Made by a program: the position numbers and the translations under genes. Below, one piece after another: positions 8,077 to 17,031 of a DNA stretch of 64,000 bases (within the stretch, counting starts at the first letter, position 1; each line of letters begins with the position of its first letter). Where the stretch lies: assembly GCA_045631225.1 (NCBI GenBank), contig JAZQUG010000044.1, positions 1-64,000 on the forward strand. The letters are read 5' to 3'. This DNA comes from Fimenecus sp045631225. GTDB lineage: Bacteria > Bacillota > Clostridia > Oscillospirales > Acutalibacteraceae. A model generated the notes under the pieces. That model ran no database searches and had not been told where the DNA came from. It saw only the letters and a program-made list of their open reading frames with translations.

Positions 8077-10779
8077 TTACTTATTGCTTATCTTAGCAAT
8101 GCTTTCTTCAAGCATACTGAGTTTTTCGTTATATTTTGCAAGTTTTTCTCTCTGCTCGTTAACGAGTGCTTCAGGTGCTTTTGCAACGAATTTTTCGTTG
8201 TTAAGTTTTCCTGAAACGAATGCAATTTCTTTAAGCACACCTGCTTTTTCTTTTTCAAGTCTTTCAAGTTCTGCCTTGAAGTCAACGAGTTCATCAAGTG
8301 GAATAAAGAGTCTTGCATCCTCTGTGATAATCGCAACAGCTTCGTCATTTTCGTAGCCCTTAACGATTTCAACATCAGAAGCTGAAGCAAGTCTTACAAA
8401 GAAATTAGCACCTTCACGGAATGTGTTTTCGTATGATGTTTCAATGAAAATCTTTGCTTTCTTTGATGGTGGAACATTCATTTCTGCACGACGGTTACGA
8501 ACAGCCTTGATAGCAGTCATAACTCTTTCCATTTCTGCTTCATCAGCCTTGAATGAAAGCTCTTCAGTAAATACAGGCCAATCAGAAACCATAATTGAAT
8601 CACCATCGTGAGGAAGTGTCTGCCAGATTTCTTCTGTAATAAATGGCATAAACGGATGTAAGAGTTTAAGAGTATTTGACATTACATAAACGAGAACTGC
8701 TTTAACAGTAGCCTTTGCTGTTGCACATTCACCGTTAAGACGGATTTTTGCGATTTCGATATACCAGTCGCAGAATACGTCCCAGATAAAGTCGTAGAGC
8801 TTCTGTACAGCAAGACCAAGCTCGAACTTTTCAAGTGAATCTGTAACATCCTTAACAAGGTCATTGTACTTACTTAAAATCCATTTATCTTCAATAGCAA
8901 GGTTCTTTGGAACATAAGGTGCATATTCGTTTTCATCAAGATTCATAAGGATGAAACGAGCAGCATTCCAAATTTTGTTAGCAAAGTTTCTACTTGCTTC
9001 AACCTTTTCGTCAGAGAAACGCATATCGTTTCCCGGGCTGTTACCTGTTGCAAGAGTGAATCTAAGGGCGTCAGCACCGTACTGGTCGATAATTTCAAGT
9101 GGGTCGATACCGTTACCGAGAGATTTTGACATCTTTCTGCCCTGAGCATCACGAACAAGACCATGAATAAGAACTGTGTCAAATGGAACCTGTCCTGTAT
9201 ATTCGAGAGCAGAGAAAATCATACGAGAAACCCAGAAACCGATAATATCGTAACCTGTTACGAGAGTGTTTGTTGGATAATAGTGTTTCAAATCCTCTGT
9301 CTGTTCAGGCCAACCAAGTGTTGAGAATGGCCAGAGTGCTGATGAGAACCATGTATCAAGAGTGTCTTCGTCCTGACGTAGATGTGTGCTGCCACATTTT
9401 GGACAAACAGTTACTTCTGTCTTTGAAACAATTGTTTCACCACAATCGTCACAGTACCAAGCAGGAATTCTGTGTCCCCACCAGAGCTGACGGGAAATAC
9501 ACCAGTCACGAGTACCATTCATCCAGTTAAGGTAGTTCTTTGTAAATCTTTCAGGAATGAACTTTGTTTCGCCTTTTTCTACTGCTTCAATAGCAGGTTT
9601 TGCAAGAGGTACCATACGAACAAACCACTGCTTTGAAACCATTGGTTCGATTGTGTTATGACAACGGTAGCAAGTACCAACTTCGTGTTTACGAGGTTCA
9701 ACTTCTTTAAGGTAACCACCTGCTTTAAGGTCCTCAAGAATAGCTTTTCTTGCTTCCATTGTTGTCATACCTGCGTATTTACCACAGTCAAGAACTTCAG
9801 GCTCATTTTCAGTAGCACGACCACTTGCAATAAGCTCGTCTGCAATTCTCTTATCCTCAGCACCTGTAAGGTGACCGTCATAAGTAAATGTACGAACAAT
9901 TGGAAGATTATTTCTCTGACCAACCTCAAAGTCGTTAGGGTCGTGAGCAGGAGTGATTTTAACAACACCTGTACCCTTTGTCATATCTGCGTGTTCGTCA
10001 CATACGATTGGAATTTCTTTATTAAGTAAAGGAAGAATTACGTGACAACCATGAAGATGCTTATATCTTTCGTCAGCAACGTTAATAGCAACAGCTGTGT
10101 CACCGAGCATTGTTTCAGGACGAGTTGTAGCAAGTTCAAGCTTTTCTCCTGTTTCCTTAACTGTGTAAAGAAGATGCCAGAAGCTACCGTCCTGCTCTTC
10201 ATATTCAACTTCTGCGTCAGAAATTGATGTGTTACAGCAAGGGCACCAGTTAACCATTCTGTTGCCACGATAAATCAAATCTTTTTCATAAAGACGACAG
10301 AAAACTTCATTAACAGCCTTACTGCAACCTTCATCAAGAGTAAATCTTTCTCTGTCCCAGTCGCAAGATGAGCCGAGTTTCTTAAGCTGTTCGATAATTC
10401 TGCCACCATACTGCTTTTTCCAGTCCCAAGCTCTTGTCAAGAAGCCATCACGACCCAAATCTTCCTTTGAGATACCCTCTGCACGCATTGCTTCAACGAT
10501 TTTTGCTTCAGTAGCGATTGATGCGTGATCAGTACCAGGAAGCCAGAGTGTATCATAACCAGCCATTCTGTGATAACGGATAAGAATATCCTGTAATGTG
10601 TTATCAAGAGCGTGGCCCATATGGAGCTGACCTGTGATGTTTGGTGGTGGAATTACAATAGTGTAAGTCTTTTTACCTTCTTCACGCTTTGCGTGGAAAT
10701 ATTTGTTGTCGAGCCAGGTTTTGTATATCCTGTCTTCAACATTCTTCGGATTATACTGTTTTTCAAGTTCCTTGGACAT
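8077..10779 (-). CDS. valS: Valyl-tRNA synthetase
   Basis: A 900-residue class I synthetase that charges tRNA-Val and edits mischarged threonine. Motifs in order are PPNITGQLHMGHALDNT (HIGH-type) near residue 50, TTRPETMLGDTAVAI of the CP1 editing domain near 218, and RDWCISRQLWWGHRIPAWYC near 410. The zinc-type CDDCGE...CPKCGS pair, KMSKSLGN near 528 and a C-terminal coiled coil follow. The coiled coil (KAELERLEKEKAGVLKEIAF) is typical of ValRS. It is the last gene of a minus-strand run from glf, 13 nt after a DUF4364 gene. I see no T-box immediately upstream. Confidence 0.97.
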   Translation of the reverse strand: MSKELEKQYNPKNVEDRIYKTWLDNKYFHAKREEGKKTYTIVIPPPNITGQLHMGHALDNTLQDILIRYHRMAGYDTLWLPGTDHASIATEAKIVEAMRAEGISKEDLGRDGFLTRAWDWKKQYGGRIIEQLKKLGSSCDWDRERFTLDEGCSKAVNEVFCRLYEKDLIYRGNRMVNWCPCCNTSISDAEVEYEEQDGSFWHLLYTVKETGEKLELATTRPETMLGDTAVAINVADERYKHLHGCHVILPLLNKEIPIVCDEHADMTKGTGVVKITPAHDPNDFEVGQRNNLPIVRTFTYDGHLTGAEDKRIADELIASGRATENEPEVLDCGKYAGMTTMEARKAILEDLKAGGYLKEVEPRKHEVGTCYRCHNTIEPMVSKQWFVRMVPLAKPAIEAVEKGETKFIPERFTKNYLNWMNGTRDWCISRQLWWGHRIPAWYCDDCGETIVSKTEVTVCPKCGSTHLRQDEDTLDTWFSSALWPFSTLGWPEQTEDLKHYYPTNTLVTGYDIIGFWVSRMIFSALEYTGQVPFDTVLIHGLVRDAQGRKMSKSLGNGIDPLEIIDQYGADALRFTLATGNSPGNDMRFSDEKVEASRNFANKIWNAARFILMNLDENEYAPYVPKNLAIEDKWILSKYNDLVKDVTDSLEKFELGLAVQKLYDFIWDVFCDWYIEIAKIRLNGECATAKATVKAVLVYVMSNTLKLLHPFMPFITEEIWQTLPHDGDSIMVSDWPVFTEELSFKADEAEMERVMTAIKAVRNRRAEMNVPPSKKAKIFIETSYENTFREGANFFVRLASASDVEIVKGYENDEAVAIITEDARLFIPLDELVDFKAELERLEKEKAGVLKEIAFVSGKLNNEKFVAKAPEALVNEQREKLAKYNEKLSMLEESIAKISNK

Positions 10780-10792
10780 ATATATTCTCCTT

Positions 10793-11347
10793 TTATACTG
10801 TTAACGATGTTATTATTGACGAATACACCTTAACAGGGTCGTTTATAAAATTCTGTTTTACTGTTTCTAACTGCAAACTGTCAACCACATAAATTGACAA
10901 TTTCATAAGCTCTGTACCACGGTCAAAAAGTGTGAATGTGATGGTATATCCACCGTCATCCTCTTTCTTGACCTCAATTTTGTTATCTCTTTCAACCTTT
11001 GCTCTTGTTGTGAGTCGGATAGCAGAATTAACAGCTTTTTCACGGACTGTTCGTGGGAGACTTGTCTGTAAAAGTTCAGCAGCTTCCCTACCTCTTTCTG
11101 TTACTGTTAAAACTTCCTCATCATCAAGAATATCGGCTGTGATATTGCCTGTTTTTAAAAGTTCTTCAATTGCCTGACCAACCTCAAAAAAGTTTGCAAG
11201 TCCATCCTCCTGCATTGAGTCATTGAGCATCTGTCTAGTCATTGGCGCATCAATACTCTTTAACAAATAGCAGATAAGAAGTCGGATATCATCACGGCTA
11301 CGAAGACCACCAAGTTCAATACCAGCGTCAAATGCATCAAATTCCAT
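10793..11347 (-). CDS. DUF4364 family protein (winged-helix-like)
   Basis: A 184-residue protein that I match to DUF4364, a clostridial family of unknown function with a winged-helix-like N-terminal half. The segment RSRDDIRLLICYLLKSIDAPMT looks like the first helices. DEEVLTVTERGREAAELL resembles the wing and the following helix of PadR/MarR-like regulators. The C-terminal half is beta-rich (YTITFTLFDRGTELMKLSIYV). It lies 5 nt downstream of the HAD phosphatase and 13 nt upstream of valS, so all three are probably cotranscribed. DNA binding is an inference from the fold only. Confidence 0.75.
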   Translation of the reverse strand: MEFDAFDAGIELGGLRSRDDIRLLICYLLKSIDAPMTRQMLNDSMQEDGLANFFEVGQAIEELLKTGNITADILDDEEVLTVTERGREAAELLQTSLPRTVREKAVNSAIRLTTRAKVERDNKIEVKKEDDGGYTITFTLFDRGTELMKLSIYVVDSLQLETVKQNFINDPVKVYSSIITSLTV

Positions 11348-11352
11348 AGCTC

Positions 11353-12150
11353 TTACTCCTGCAATTCTTTAAGTATTTCTTTAATATCCTGACGGACATA
11401 AGTTGGTTTGATTTCACTACTTTCGATGTCCTCTTGTGTGCTTTCACCACTTAAAACACAGATTGTATCAACACCTGCATTAACACCTGAAGCAATATCA
11501 GTATAAAGTCTGTCACCGATTACAACAGTTTCTTCCTTTGTGAAGTCAGAACGCTCAACAGAAAAGTCAATCATAAATCCGTCAGGCTTACCGATATAGA
11601 GTGGTCTGCGATTTGTTGCATAATTGATAGCTTCACACATTGCAAAGCAGTCAGGCACAAGACCGAATTCAGTAGGACATCCTCTGTCAGGATTTGTTGC
11701 AATGTAAGGAATATCCTTTTTAGTCTGCAACAAATATGACACATCCCACAGCTTTTTATATGTAAGTTCAGTATCATAACCGACACAGATACAATCAGTA
11801 TCTTCGTCTGCTTCAGTTGTGATATTGACTCCGTATTTTTCCATTTCAGCAATCATTGAGGCAGTTCCCATACAGTAAATTTTCTTGTTTGGGAAATGCT
11901 TGTTAAGATATAAAGCAGTTGCCTGAGAAGATGTGAAGAAATTATCTTCTGTCACCTTAATTCCCATATTTGAAAGCTTTATAACATAATCCTTGACTGA
12001 ACGGGAGGAATTGTTTGTAATGAAAACATACTGTCCACCGATGCTGTCGATATATGCAAGGAATTCGTTTACACATTCGAAAAGACGAGCACCCTCATAA
12101 ATTGTTCCGTCCATATCAAGTAAGAATAACTTTTTATCTTTAAGCGACAT
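11353..12150 (-). CDS. HAD-superfamily (NagD/class IIA) phosphatase
   Basis: A 265-residue haloacid-dehalogenase-type hydrolase. Motif I is FLLDMDGTIYEGARL near residues 9-23 with both catalytic Asp residues. Motif II is FITNNSSRS near 43-51. The cap domain follows in the middle (class IIA), the lysine of motif III is in YIGKPDG near 196, and motif IV is VVIGDRLYTDIASG near 215. This pattern matches the NagD/p-nitrophenylphosphatase group, which dephosphorylates small sugar or nucleoside phosphates. The true substrate is unknown. It lies between the glycosyltransferase and the DUF4364 gene. Confidence 0.88.
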   Translation of the reverse strand: MSLKDKKLFLLDMDGTIYEGARLFECVNEFLAYIDSIGGQYVFITNNSSRSVKDYVIKLSNMGIKVTEDNFFTSSQATALYLNKHFPNKKIYCMGTASMIAEMEKYGVNITTEADEDTDCICVGYDTELTYKKLWDVSYLLQTKKDIPYIATNPDRGCPTEFGLVPDCFAMCEAINYATNRRPLYIGKPDGFMIDFSVERSDFTKEETVVIGDRLYTDIASGVNAGVDTICVLSGESTQEDIESSEIKPTYVRQDIKEILKELQE

Positions 12151-12163
12151 TATTAATCAATCC

Positions 12164-13222
12164 TTATCTATTCGCTTTTAGCTTGGCAAATAATTTTACA
12201 TTTCCTGATTTTACCTTTGAGATAAATACACCCTCAAGGTAAGTTAAAAATGCTGATTTCATTTTTACAGGAATAAGCATAATTTTCATTATAAGTGAAT
12301 TTGGTTTTGCAACCTTTAATGATATTTTCACATTTTCACTTGTAATTATATTTTTAATCTCCTGAATCTTTTCTTTAAAAGAAAGTGTACAGGCAGAATT
12401 AGTTACATTTTCAATACATCCGATTACTCGTTCAATATATCGACGATTAATCATTTCATAGCTTTCATCGGAATGAACATTCCAATATTCATATAGGTCA
12501 AGCATCCAACCATGCTCTTCTTCACGTTTTTCGTACATATCACTGCGATATTTTGCAGTTTCGCTGTCACTTCTTGCACGCATAAAGTGATAATAGCAAT
12601 TCTCAAGAAGAACAACACGCTCAACATCACGAACAACATCAAGGTTAAACGGAAAATCGTCCCAGAAAGTGTTCTTGAAACGGATATCATTGTCCATTAT
12701 ATATTTTCTCTCAAAAAGCTTGTTCCAAGGAGTGTAAAGAAGATTTTTGTCAAACATCTTGTGAGCAAACTCCCTGAATTCTCTCTGAGATTTAAACTCC
12801 CTTGAAGGTACAGTCTGCTTCTGAGTATAAAATTCTGTATCAGAATGATATGTGTCAATAAAGAAACCTGCCACAACCAGCTGTGCATTGTTCTTCTTAG
12901 CTGAATTGTACATATCCTCAAACATTGTAGGCTCTGCCCAGTCGTCGGAGTCAACGAAGTAAAGATATTCACCACGAGCTTTGGGAATTGCAGTATTACG
13001 GGCTGACGGTGCACCACCGTTTTCCTTATGAATAACAGTAATTCTGCTGTCCTTTAATGCATAAGCGTCACAGATAGCACCACTATTATCAGGTGATCCA
13101 TCATCTACTGCAATAAGTTCCCATTCCGTAAGAGTCTGAGCCTGCAGACTTTCGATACATTTTCCTATAAAATTTTCAACGTTATAGACCGGCATTATGG
13201 CTGTGATTTTAATATCACTCAT
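12164..13222 (-). CDS. Glycosyltransferase family 2 protein
   Basis: A 352-residue GT-A-type glycosyltransferase. The first 100 residues carry the family 2 hallmarks: ITAIMPVYNVENFIGKCIESL at the start, ELIAVDDGSPDNSG near 35, and the DxD-like YFVDSDDWAEP near 91. The C-terminal half is not diagnostic. It overlaps the glf stop by 8 nt. Since glf supplies UDP-galactofuranose, this enzyme may add Galf or a linked sugar to a surface polysaccharide. That link is inferred from the gene pairing alone. Confidence 0.9.
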   Translation of the reverse strand: MSDIKITAIMPVYNVENFIGKCIESLQAQTLTEWELIAVDDGSPDNSGAICDAYALKDSRITVIHKENGGAPSARNTAIPKARGEYLYFVDSDDWAEPTMFEDMYNSAKKNNAQLVVAGFFIDTYHSDTEFYTQKQTVPSREFKSQREFREFAHKMFDKNLLYTPWNKLFERKYIMDNDIRFKNTFWDDFPFNLDVVRDVERVVLLENCYYHFMRARSDSETAKYRSDMYEKREEEHGWMLDLYEYWNVHSDESYEMINRRYIERVIGCIENVTNSACTLSFKEKIQEIKNIITSENVKISLKVAKPNSLIMKIMLIPVKMKSAFLTYLEGVFISKVKSGNVKLFAKLKANR

Positions 13223-14321
13223 TACCTAATTCCTCCTCACAAAGAGCCAACGCAGACTCAATGCATTTATCCATATCGTAATATTTATATTGACCTAAAC
13301 GACCACCGAATATGACATTTTTCTCATTTTCAGCAAGGCGTTTATACTGTTCATAAAGAGAATTGTTTCTGTCATCATTAACAGGATAATAAGGCTCATC
13401 ACCCTTTTCCCAGTCGGCAGGATATTCTCTTGTTATAACTGTTTTTGGTTGATTACCGAACTCAAAATGCTTGTGCTCGATAATACGAGTGAACGGCACC
13501 TGTCTTTCGTTGTAATTAACAACTGCAACAGGCTGAAATTCTTTAATATCAAGCATTTCGGTTTCAAATCTTAAGCTGCGATAATCAAGCTCACCTAAAG
13601 AATAGTCGAAGTAACTGTCAATTGTTCCTGTATAAACAATTTTTTCGGCAAGTGACATATATTCATCCTTGTTTTCAAGAAAATCTGTGTCAAGTCGGAC
13701 CTCAACACCCTCTAAGAGCTTGTCGATAATCACATTATATCCACCAACAGGAATACCCTGATAAGTGTCGTTGAAATAGTTGTTGTCGTAAGTGTAACGG
13801 ACAGGCAGACGCTTGATGATGAATGCAGGTAAATCCTTGCAATCCCTACCCCATTGCTTTTCTGTATATCCCTTTACAAGCTTTGTGTAAATCTCACGAC
13901 CAACAAGGCTTATTGCCTGTTCTTCAAGATTTTTTGGCTCACCCTTGATTTCGGCACGCTGTTCTTCAATAACAGCCTTTGCCTCTTCAGGAGTTGTAAC
14001 ACCGAAAATCTGTGAAAATGTGTTCATATTGAAAGGCAAGTTGTAAAGCTTACCCTCATAATTTGCCATTGGTGTATTTATAAAACCATTAAATTCACAA
14101 AGGGAACTCACATAATCCCATACTTTTTTGTTGCTTGTATGGAAAATATGTGCACCGTACTTGTGAACGGTAATATCTTCAATATTTTCGCAGTAGATAT
14201 TACCACCCGTATGATTTCTTTTTTCAAGGACAAGGCACTTCTTACCCTGTTTTGTTGCTTCGTGAGCAAATACTGCACCAAAAAGCCCAGAACCCACGAT
14301 TATATAATCATATTGTTTCAT
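13215..14321 (-). CDS. glf: UDP-galactopyranose mutase
   Basis: A flavoenzyme that converts UDP-galactopyranose to UDP-galactofuranose for cell-surface glycans. The 368-residue form has the FAD-binding start YDYIIVGSGLFGAVFAHEA, the HTGGNIYCE segment near 40, KYGAHIFHTSN near 57 and the YTEKQWGRD motif near 154. Active-site arginines are seen in LPVRYTYDNNYFN, with FGGRLGQYKYYDMD at the C-terminal end. ATG 14321 is preferred over the in-frame TTG at 14330; neither has a strong Shine-Dalgarno site. It overlaps the next gene by 8 nt. Confidence 0.95.
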   Translation of the reverse strand: MKQYDYIIVGSGLFGAVFAHEATKQGKKCLVLEKRNHTGGNIYCENIEDITVHKYGAHIFHTSNKKVWDYVSSLCEFNGFINTPMANYEGKLYNLPFNMNTFSQIFGVTTPEEAKAVIEEQRAEIKGEPKNLEEQAISLVGREIYTKLVKGYTEKQWGRDCKDLPAFIIKRLPVRYTYDNNYFNDTYQGIPVGGYNVIIDKLLEGVEVRLDTDFLENKDEYMSLAEKIVYTGTIDSYFDYSLGELDYRSLRFETEMLDIKEFQPVAVVNYNERQVPFTRIIEHKHFEFGNQPKTVITREYPADWEKGDEPYYPVNDDRNNSLYEQYKRLAENEKNVIFGGRLGQYKYYDMDKCIESALALCEEELGNE

Positions 14322-14385
14322 AAAACACAAATAGAATTCGCAATTTGGAATGCGTAATTCGTAATTATAATTTGAAAATTAGTTG

Positions 14386-14420
14386 TGGCGGGGGCAAGCC
14401 ACCCGCCCTACCATGTTGCA
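14386..14420. repeat. GC-rich REP-like hairpin, relative of the one at 8043
   Basis: GGCGGG and CCCGCC arms are followed by CCTACCATGTTGCATC, closely matching the sequence beside valS at 8041-8077. A partial relative (CCCGCCACTATGCAACATT) sits at the clpC stop near 38442. It lies in the intergenic region between yebC and glf. Confidence 0.55.
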
Positions 14421-14437
14421 TCATCGAGAATTGTAGG

Positions 14438-14519
14438 TAAAATAGATGTAGTTTTGCTTTTGAGGGCGAAGGAATACGAGTGTATTTCGAGACCGAAAAA
14501 GTGAAACTACGCTATTTTA
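14438..14519. repeat. Long imperfect inverted repeat between yebC and glf
   Basis: Arms TAAAATAG-GTAGTTT-CTTTT and AAAAG-AAACTAC-CTATTTTA (20 pairs with two small internal loops) enclose a centre of about 35 nt. The arms end 6 nt past the yebC stop, so on the minus strand the structure could act in the yebC 3' UTR. No T run follows. Confidence 0.6.
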
Positions 14520-14525
14520 ACGCAA

Positions 14526-15266
14526 TTATCCTTCGTAATCGTCTTCGTTTTCCCAGTTATGATACACGTTCTGTACGTCATCATTTTCTTCAAACATCTC
14601 AAGCATTCTGCCCATATTCTTGATGTCGTCTGGGTTTGTAAGTGTTGTGTAAGTGCTTGGAACGTATTCTACTTCAGCAGAAACGAACTTGTAGCCCTTT
14701 GCTTCAAGGTCGTCACGAACTGCACCCATATCATTTGCTTCTGTACGAACATCATAGATTTCGTCTTCTGCGATAAAGTCAACAGCACCTGCTTCAAGTG
14801 CATCTTCCATAAGCTGGTCCTCGTCGATTCCTTCCTTTTCGAAAAGGATTACACCCTGACGGTTGAACATAAATGACACGCAACCGCTCATACCCATATT
14901 ACCACCGAACTTGTCAAAGTAGTGACGAACATCAGCTGCTGTTCTGTTTCTGTTATCTGTAAGTGTTTCAACGATGATTGCGATACCTGATGGACCATAG
15001 CCCTCATATACGATTTCATCGTAGTTTTCACCGCTGCCTTCACCTGCTGCCTTTTTGATAACTCTTTCAATGTTATCGTTTGGCATATTTGCAGCCTTAG
15101 CCTTTGCAATTACGTCCTTAAGCTTTGAGTTGCCTGCAGGGTCCGGTCCACCTGCTTTAACTGCAACTGCGATTTCACGACCGATTTTTGTGAAAACTTT
15201 TGCTCTCGCGTTATCGGTTTTTTCCTTTTTTCTCTTAATGGTACTCCATTTTGAATGTCCTGACAT
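14526..15266 (-). CDS. yebC: YebC/PmpR family DNA-binding regulatory or translation protein
   Basis: A 246-residue YebC-family protein, classed as a transcriptional regulator; some family members have been reported to help ribosomes through proline stretches. The start MSGHSKWSTIKRKKEKTDNAR is the family hallmark. It is followed by KVFTKIGREIAVAVKAGGPDP, the MPNDNIERVIKKA segment and the VYEGYGPSGIAIIVE block. The longer frame from 15311 adds 15 unrelated residues, so ATG 15266, after GGAAAGGT, is chosen. It is transcribed away from sipL. Confidence 0.92.
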   Translation of the reverse strand: MSGHSKWSTIKRKKEKTDNARAKVFTKIGREIAVAVKAGGPDPAGNSKLKDVIAKAKAANMPNDNIERVIKKAAGEGSGENYDEIVYEGYGPSGIAIIVETLTDNRNRTAADVRHYFDKFGGNMGMSGCVSFMFNRQGVILFEKEGIDEDQLMEDALEAGAVDFIAEDEIYDVRTEANDMGAVRDDLEAKGYKFVSAEVEYVPSTYTTLTNPDDIKNMGRMLEMFEENDDVQNVYHNWENEDDYEG

Positions 15267-15423
15267 AAAAACAGACCTTTCCACTTTAATATATTCGATA
15301 TATTGTACCACACAACACTATATTTTTCAACAGTTATTGCAATAAAAAGTGCAAAATGCAAAGCGCAAAGTGCAAAACATTGGAACTGCGTTGCAATTAT
15401 AAAAATTAACCAATTTGATTTTT

Positions 15424-15452
15424 GCATTATATATGATTTTCTTGCATAGACT
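15424..15452 (+). promoter_or_regulatory. Possible SigE-type sporulation promoter upstream of sipL-spoIVA
   Basis: GCATTAT at 15424-15430 and CATAGACT at 15445-15452 are 14 bp apart. The -10 matches the Bacillus/Clostridium SigE consensus CATACAHT at 7 of 8 positions; the -35 is weaker. Mother-cell SigE control of spoIVA is established in related organisms, so the site is plausible. Confidence 0.4.
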
Positions 15453-15488
15453 TAACCGAAACACTATGTTTGAAAAGGAGAGATAACT

Positions 15489-17018
15489 ATGGATTTCAAT
15501 ACACAAAAAGAATGTATATGCCTTGGTGAATCAGGATACAAAGGCCGAAGCGAACACGCTGTTGATATGGATATTACACTACCTGAATATCTGCCTGATA
15601 TTGTAAGAATTCTTCGTTGCAGTTGTGTTCCGGGTGTCAGGTCGCATCAGGTAAACGGTGACAGAATTACAGCAGAATGCACTTGTCTTGTAAGAGTTCT
15701 TTACATAAACGAACAAGGAAGACTTTACTGTTTTGAGCAGAATGTTCAGTTTGCGAAGCAAATTGAAATAAAAGATGATAACGGAAGGGACTTTTTCGTC
15801 GGCGCAAAAGCTGATTATATGAATTACAGAGTATCAGGTCAACGTCGTTTTGAGATTCACGGAGCGGTTACTGTTTATGCAAAATCCTGCACTAAAAAGA
15901 AATACGAAATCGTAACAGATGCCGAAGGCTACGGAATTACTCTTAAAAATGAAAAATTTGAAATCTGCAACCTTAAAACAGTTGTGGAAAAGCTCTTTAA
16001 TGTAACAGAAACTTGTGATGCAGGTACACTTTCAGAACCTATGGGCTCAATAATCTCATCATCTGCAAGTGGAATTATTCACGAGCTTAAGGTCGTTTCC
16101 GACAAGCTGTTTTTAAAAGGTGAACTTATTGTTCACACATCATTTACAGGCACCGATACCGGAGAAATTCAGTCTCTTGAAAACATAATAAACATAAATC
16201 ATATTATCGAGGCAAACGACATTAGTGAAACAAGCAGAATTGATGCTCACCTGACTGTTTCCGACCTTGAAATCAAACCTCGTTTTGACCTTTCAGGCAA
16301 CAAAAATCTCCTTGACATTTCTGCTTGTGTGAATTTTTCAGGCTACGGTTATGAAAACACTCCGATTAACTGTGTCAAGGATGCATATTCAGTAAAATAC
16401 GAAACCGATATAAAGAAATCTGTTATTTACACTGCCACAATTGAAGAAGAAATTGACGACACATTCCTTTGTCGTGGTGTTGCCGATTTAAGTGCAACGG
16501 GCGTTTCAAAGGTACATTCATTTATGTGCACTGAATTATCATCAGGCTTTTCAGTTTTTGAAAACAAATACACTGTATCAGGTGAAGTCGTTGCTGAAAT
16601 CATTTATGAAGATGTTAAAGGTGAAATATGTTTTGCACAGAGAAATATTCCATATGAGTACAGCCGTTCTGCTCCTGAAATAAACGGAATACTCACTTGC
16701 AATCCGAATTGCGATATAACTGCACGAAGCTATGTTATCAATGGTGACAGTCAGCTTGATGTACGAATTGAAATCAATGTAAGAGGTTTTATCTTCTGTG
16801 AAAAGGAAAGCCTTGTGACAACTGATTTGGTTGTAAATAAGGACAGAATCAAAAATACCGATACTGCATCATTGACCATTTATTTTGCAGACAAAGGTGA
16901 AGCTCTCTGGGACATTGCAGAGAAATACAACACAACTGTTGATAAAATTTTAAGAGAAAACAAAATGTCAGACACCTGTGTTATAGAAAAATGCAAATTG
17001 CTTATACCAAAAATGTAA
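15489..17018 (+). CDS. sipL: SPOCS (DUF3794) and LysM spore coat morphogenesis protein, SipL-like
   Basis: A 509-residue protein with repeated SPOCS/DUF3794 units and a C-terminal LysM domain. The N-terminus (ADYMNYRVSGQRRFEIHGAVTV) and the middle and late parts (ISACVNFSGYGYENTPINC, then CDITARSYVINGDSQLDVRIEI) show the SPOCS pattern. The LysM domain is at about 465-508 (KGEALWDIAEKYNTTVDKIL, then KLLIPKM). This is the architecture of C. difficile SipL, which binds SpoIVA and is needed to place the coat around the forespore. The gene lies 13 nt upstream of spoIVA. GGAG at 15477-15480 is spaced 8 nt from ATG 15489. Confidence 0.85.
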   Translation: MDFNTQKECICLGESGYKGRSEHAVDMDITLPEYLPDIVRILRCSCVPGVRSHQVNGDRITAECTCLVRVLYINEQGRLYCFEQNVQFAKQIEIKDDNGRDFFVGAKADYMNYRVSGQRRFEIHGAVTVYAKSCTKKKYEIVTDAEGYGITLKNEKFEICNLKTVVEKLFNVTETCDAGTLSEPMGSIISSSASGIIHELKVVSDKLFLKGELIVHTSFTGTDTGEIQSLENIININHIIEANDISETSRIDAHLTVSDLEIKPRFDLSGNKNLLDISACVNFSGYGYENTPINCVKDAYSVKYETDIKKSVIYTATIEEEIDDTFLCRGVADLSATGVSKVHSFMCTELSSGFSVFENKYTVSGEVVAEIIYEDVKGEICFAQRNIPYEYSRSAPEINGILTCNPNCDITARSYVINGDSQLDVRIEINVRGFIFCEKESLVTTDLVVNKDRIKNTDTASLTIYFADKGEALWDIAEKYNTTVDKILRENKMSDTCVIEKCKLLIPKM

Positions 17019-17031
17019 AGGAGTTGAGATT

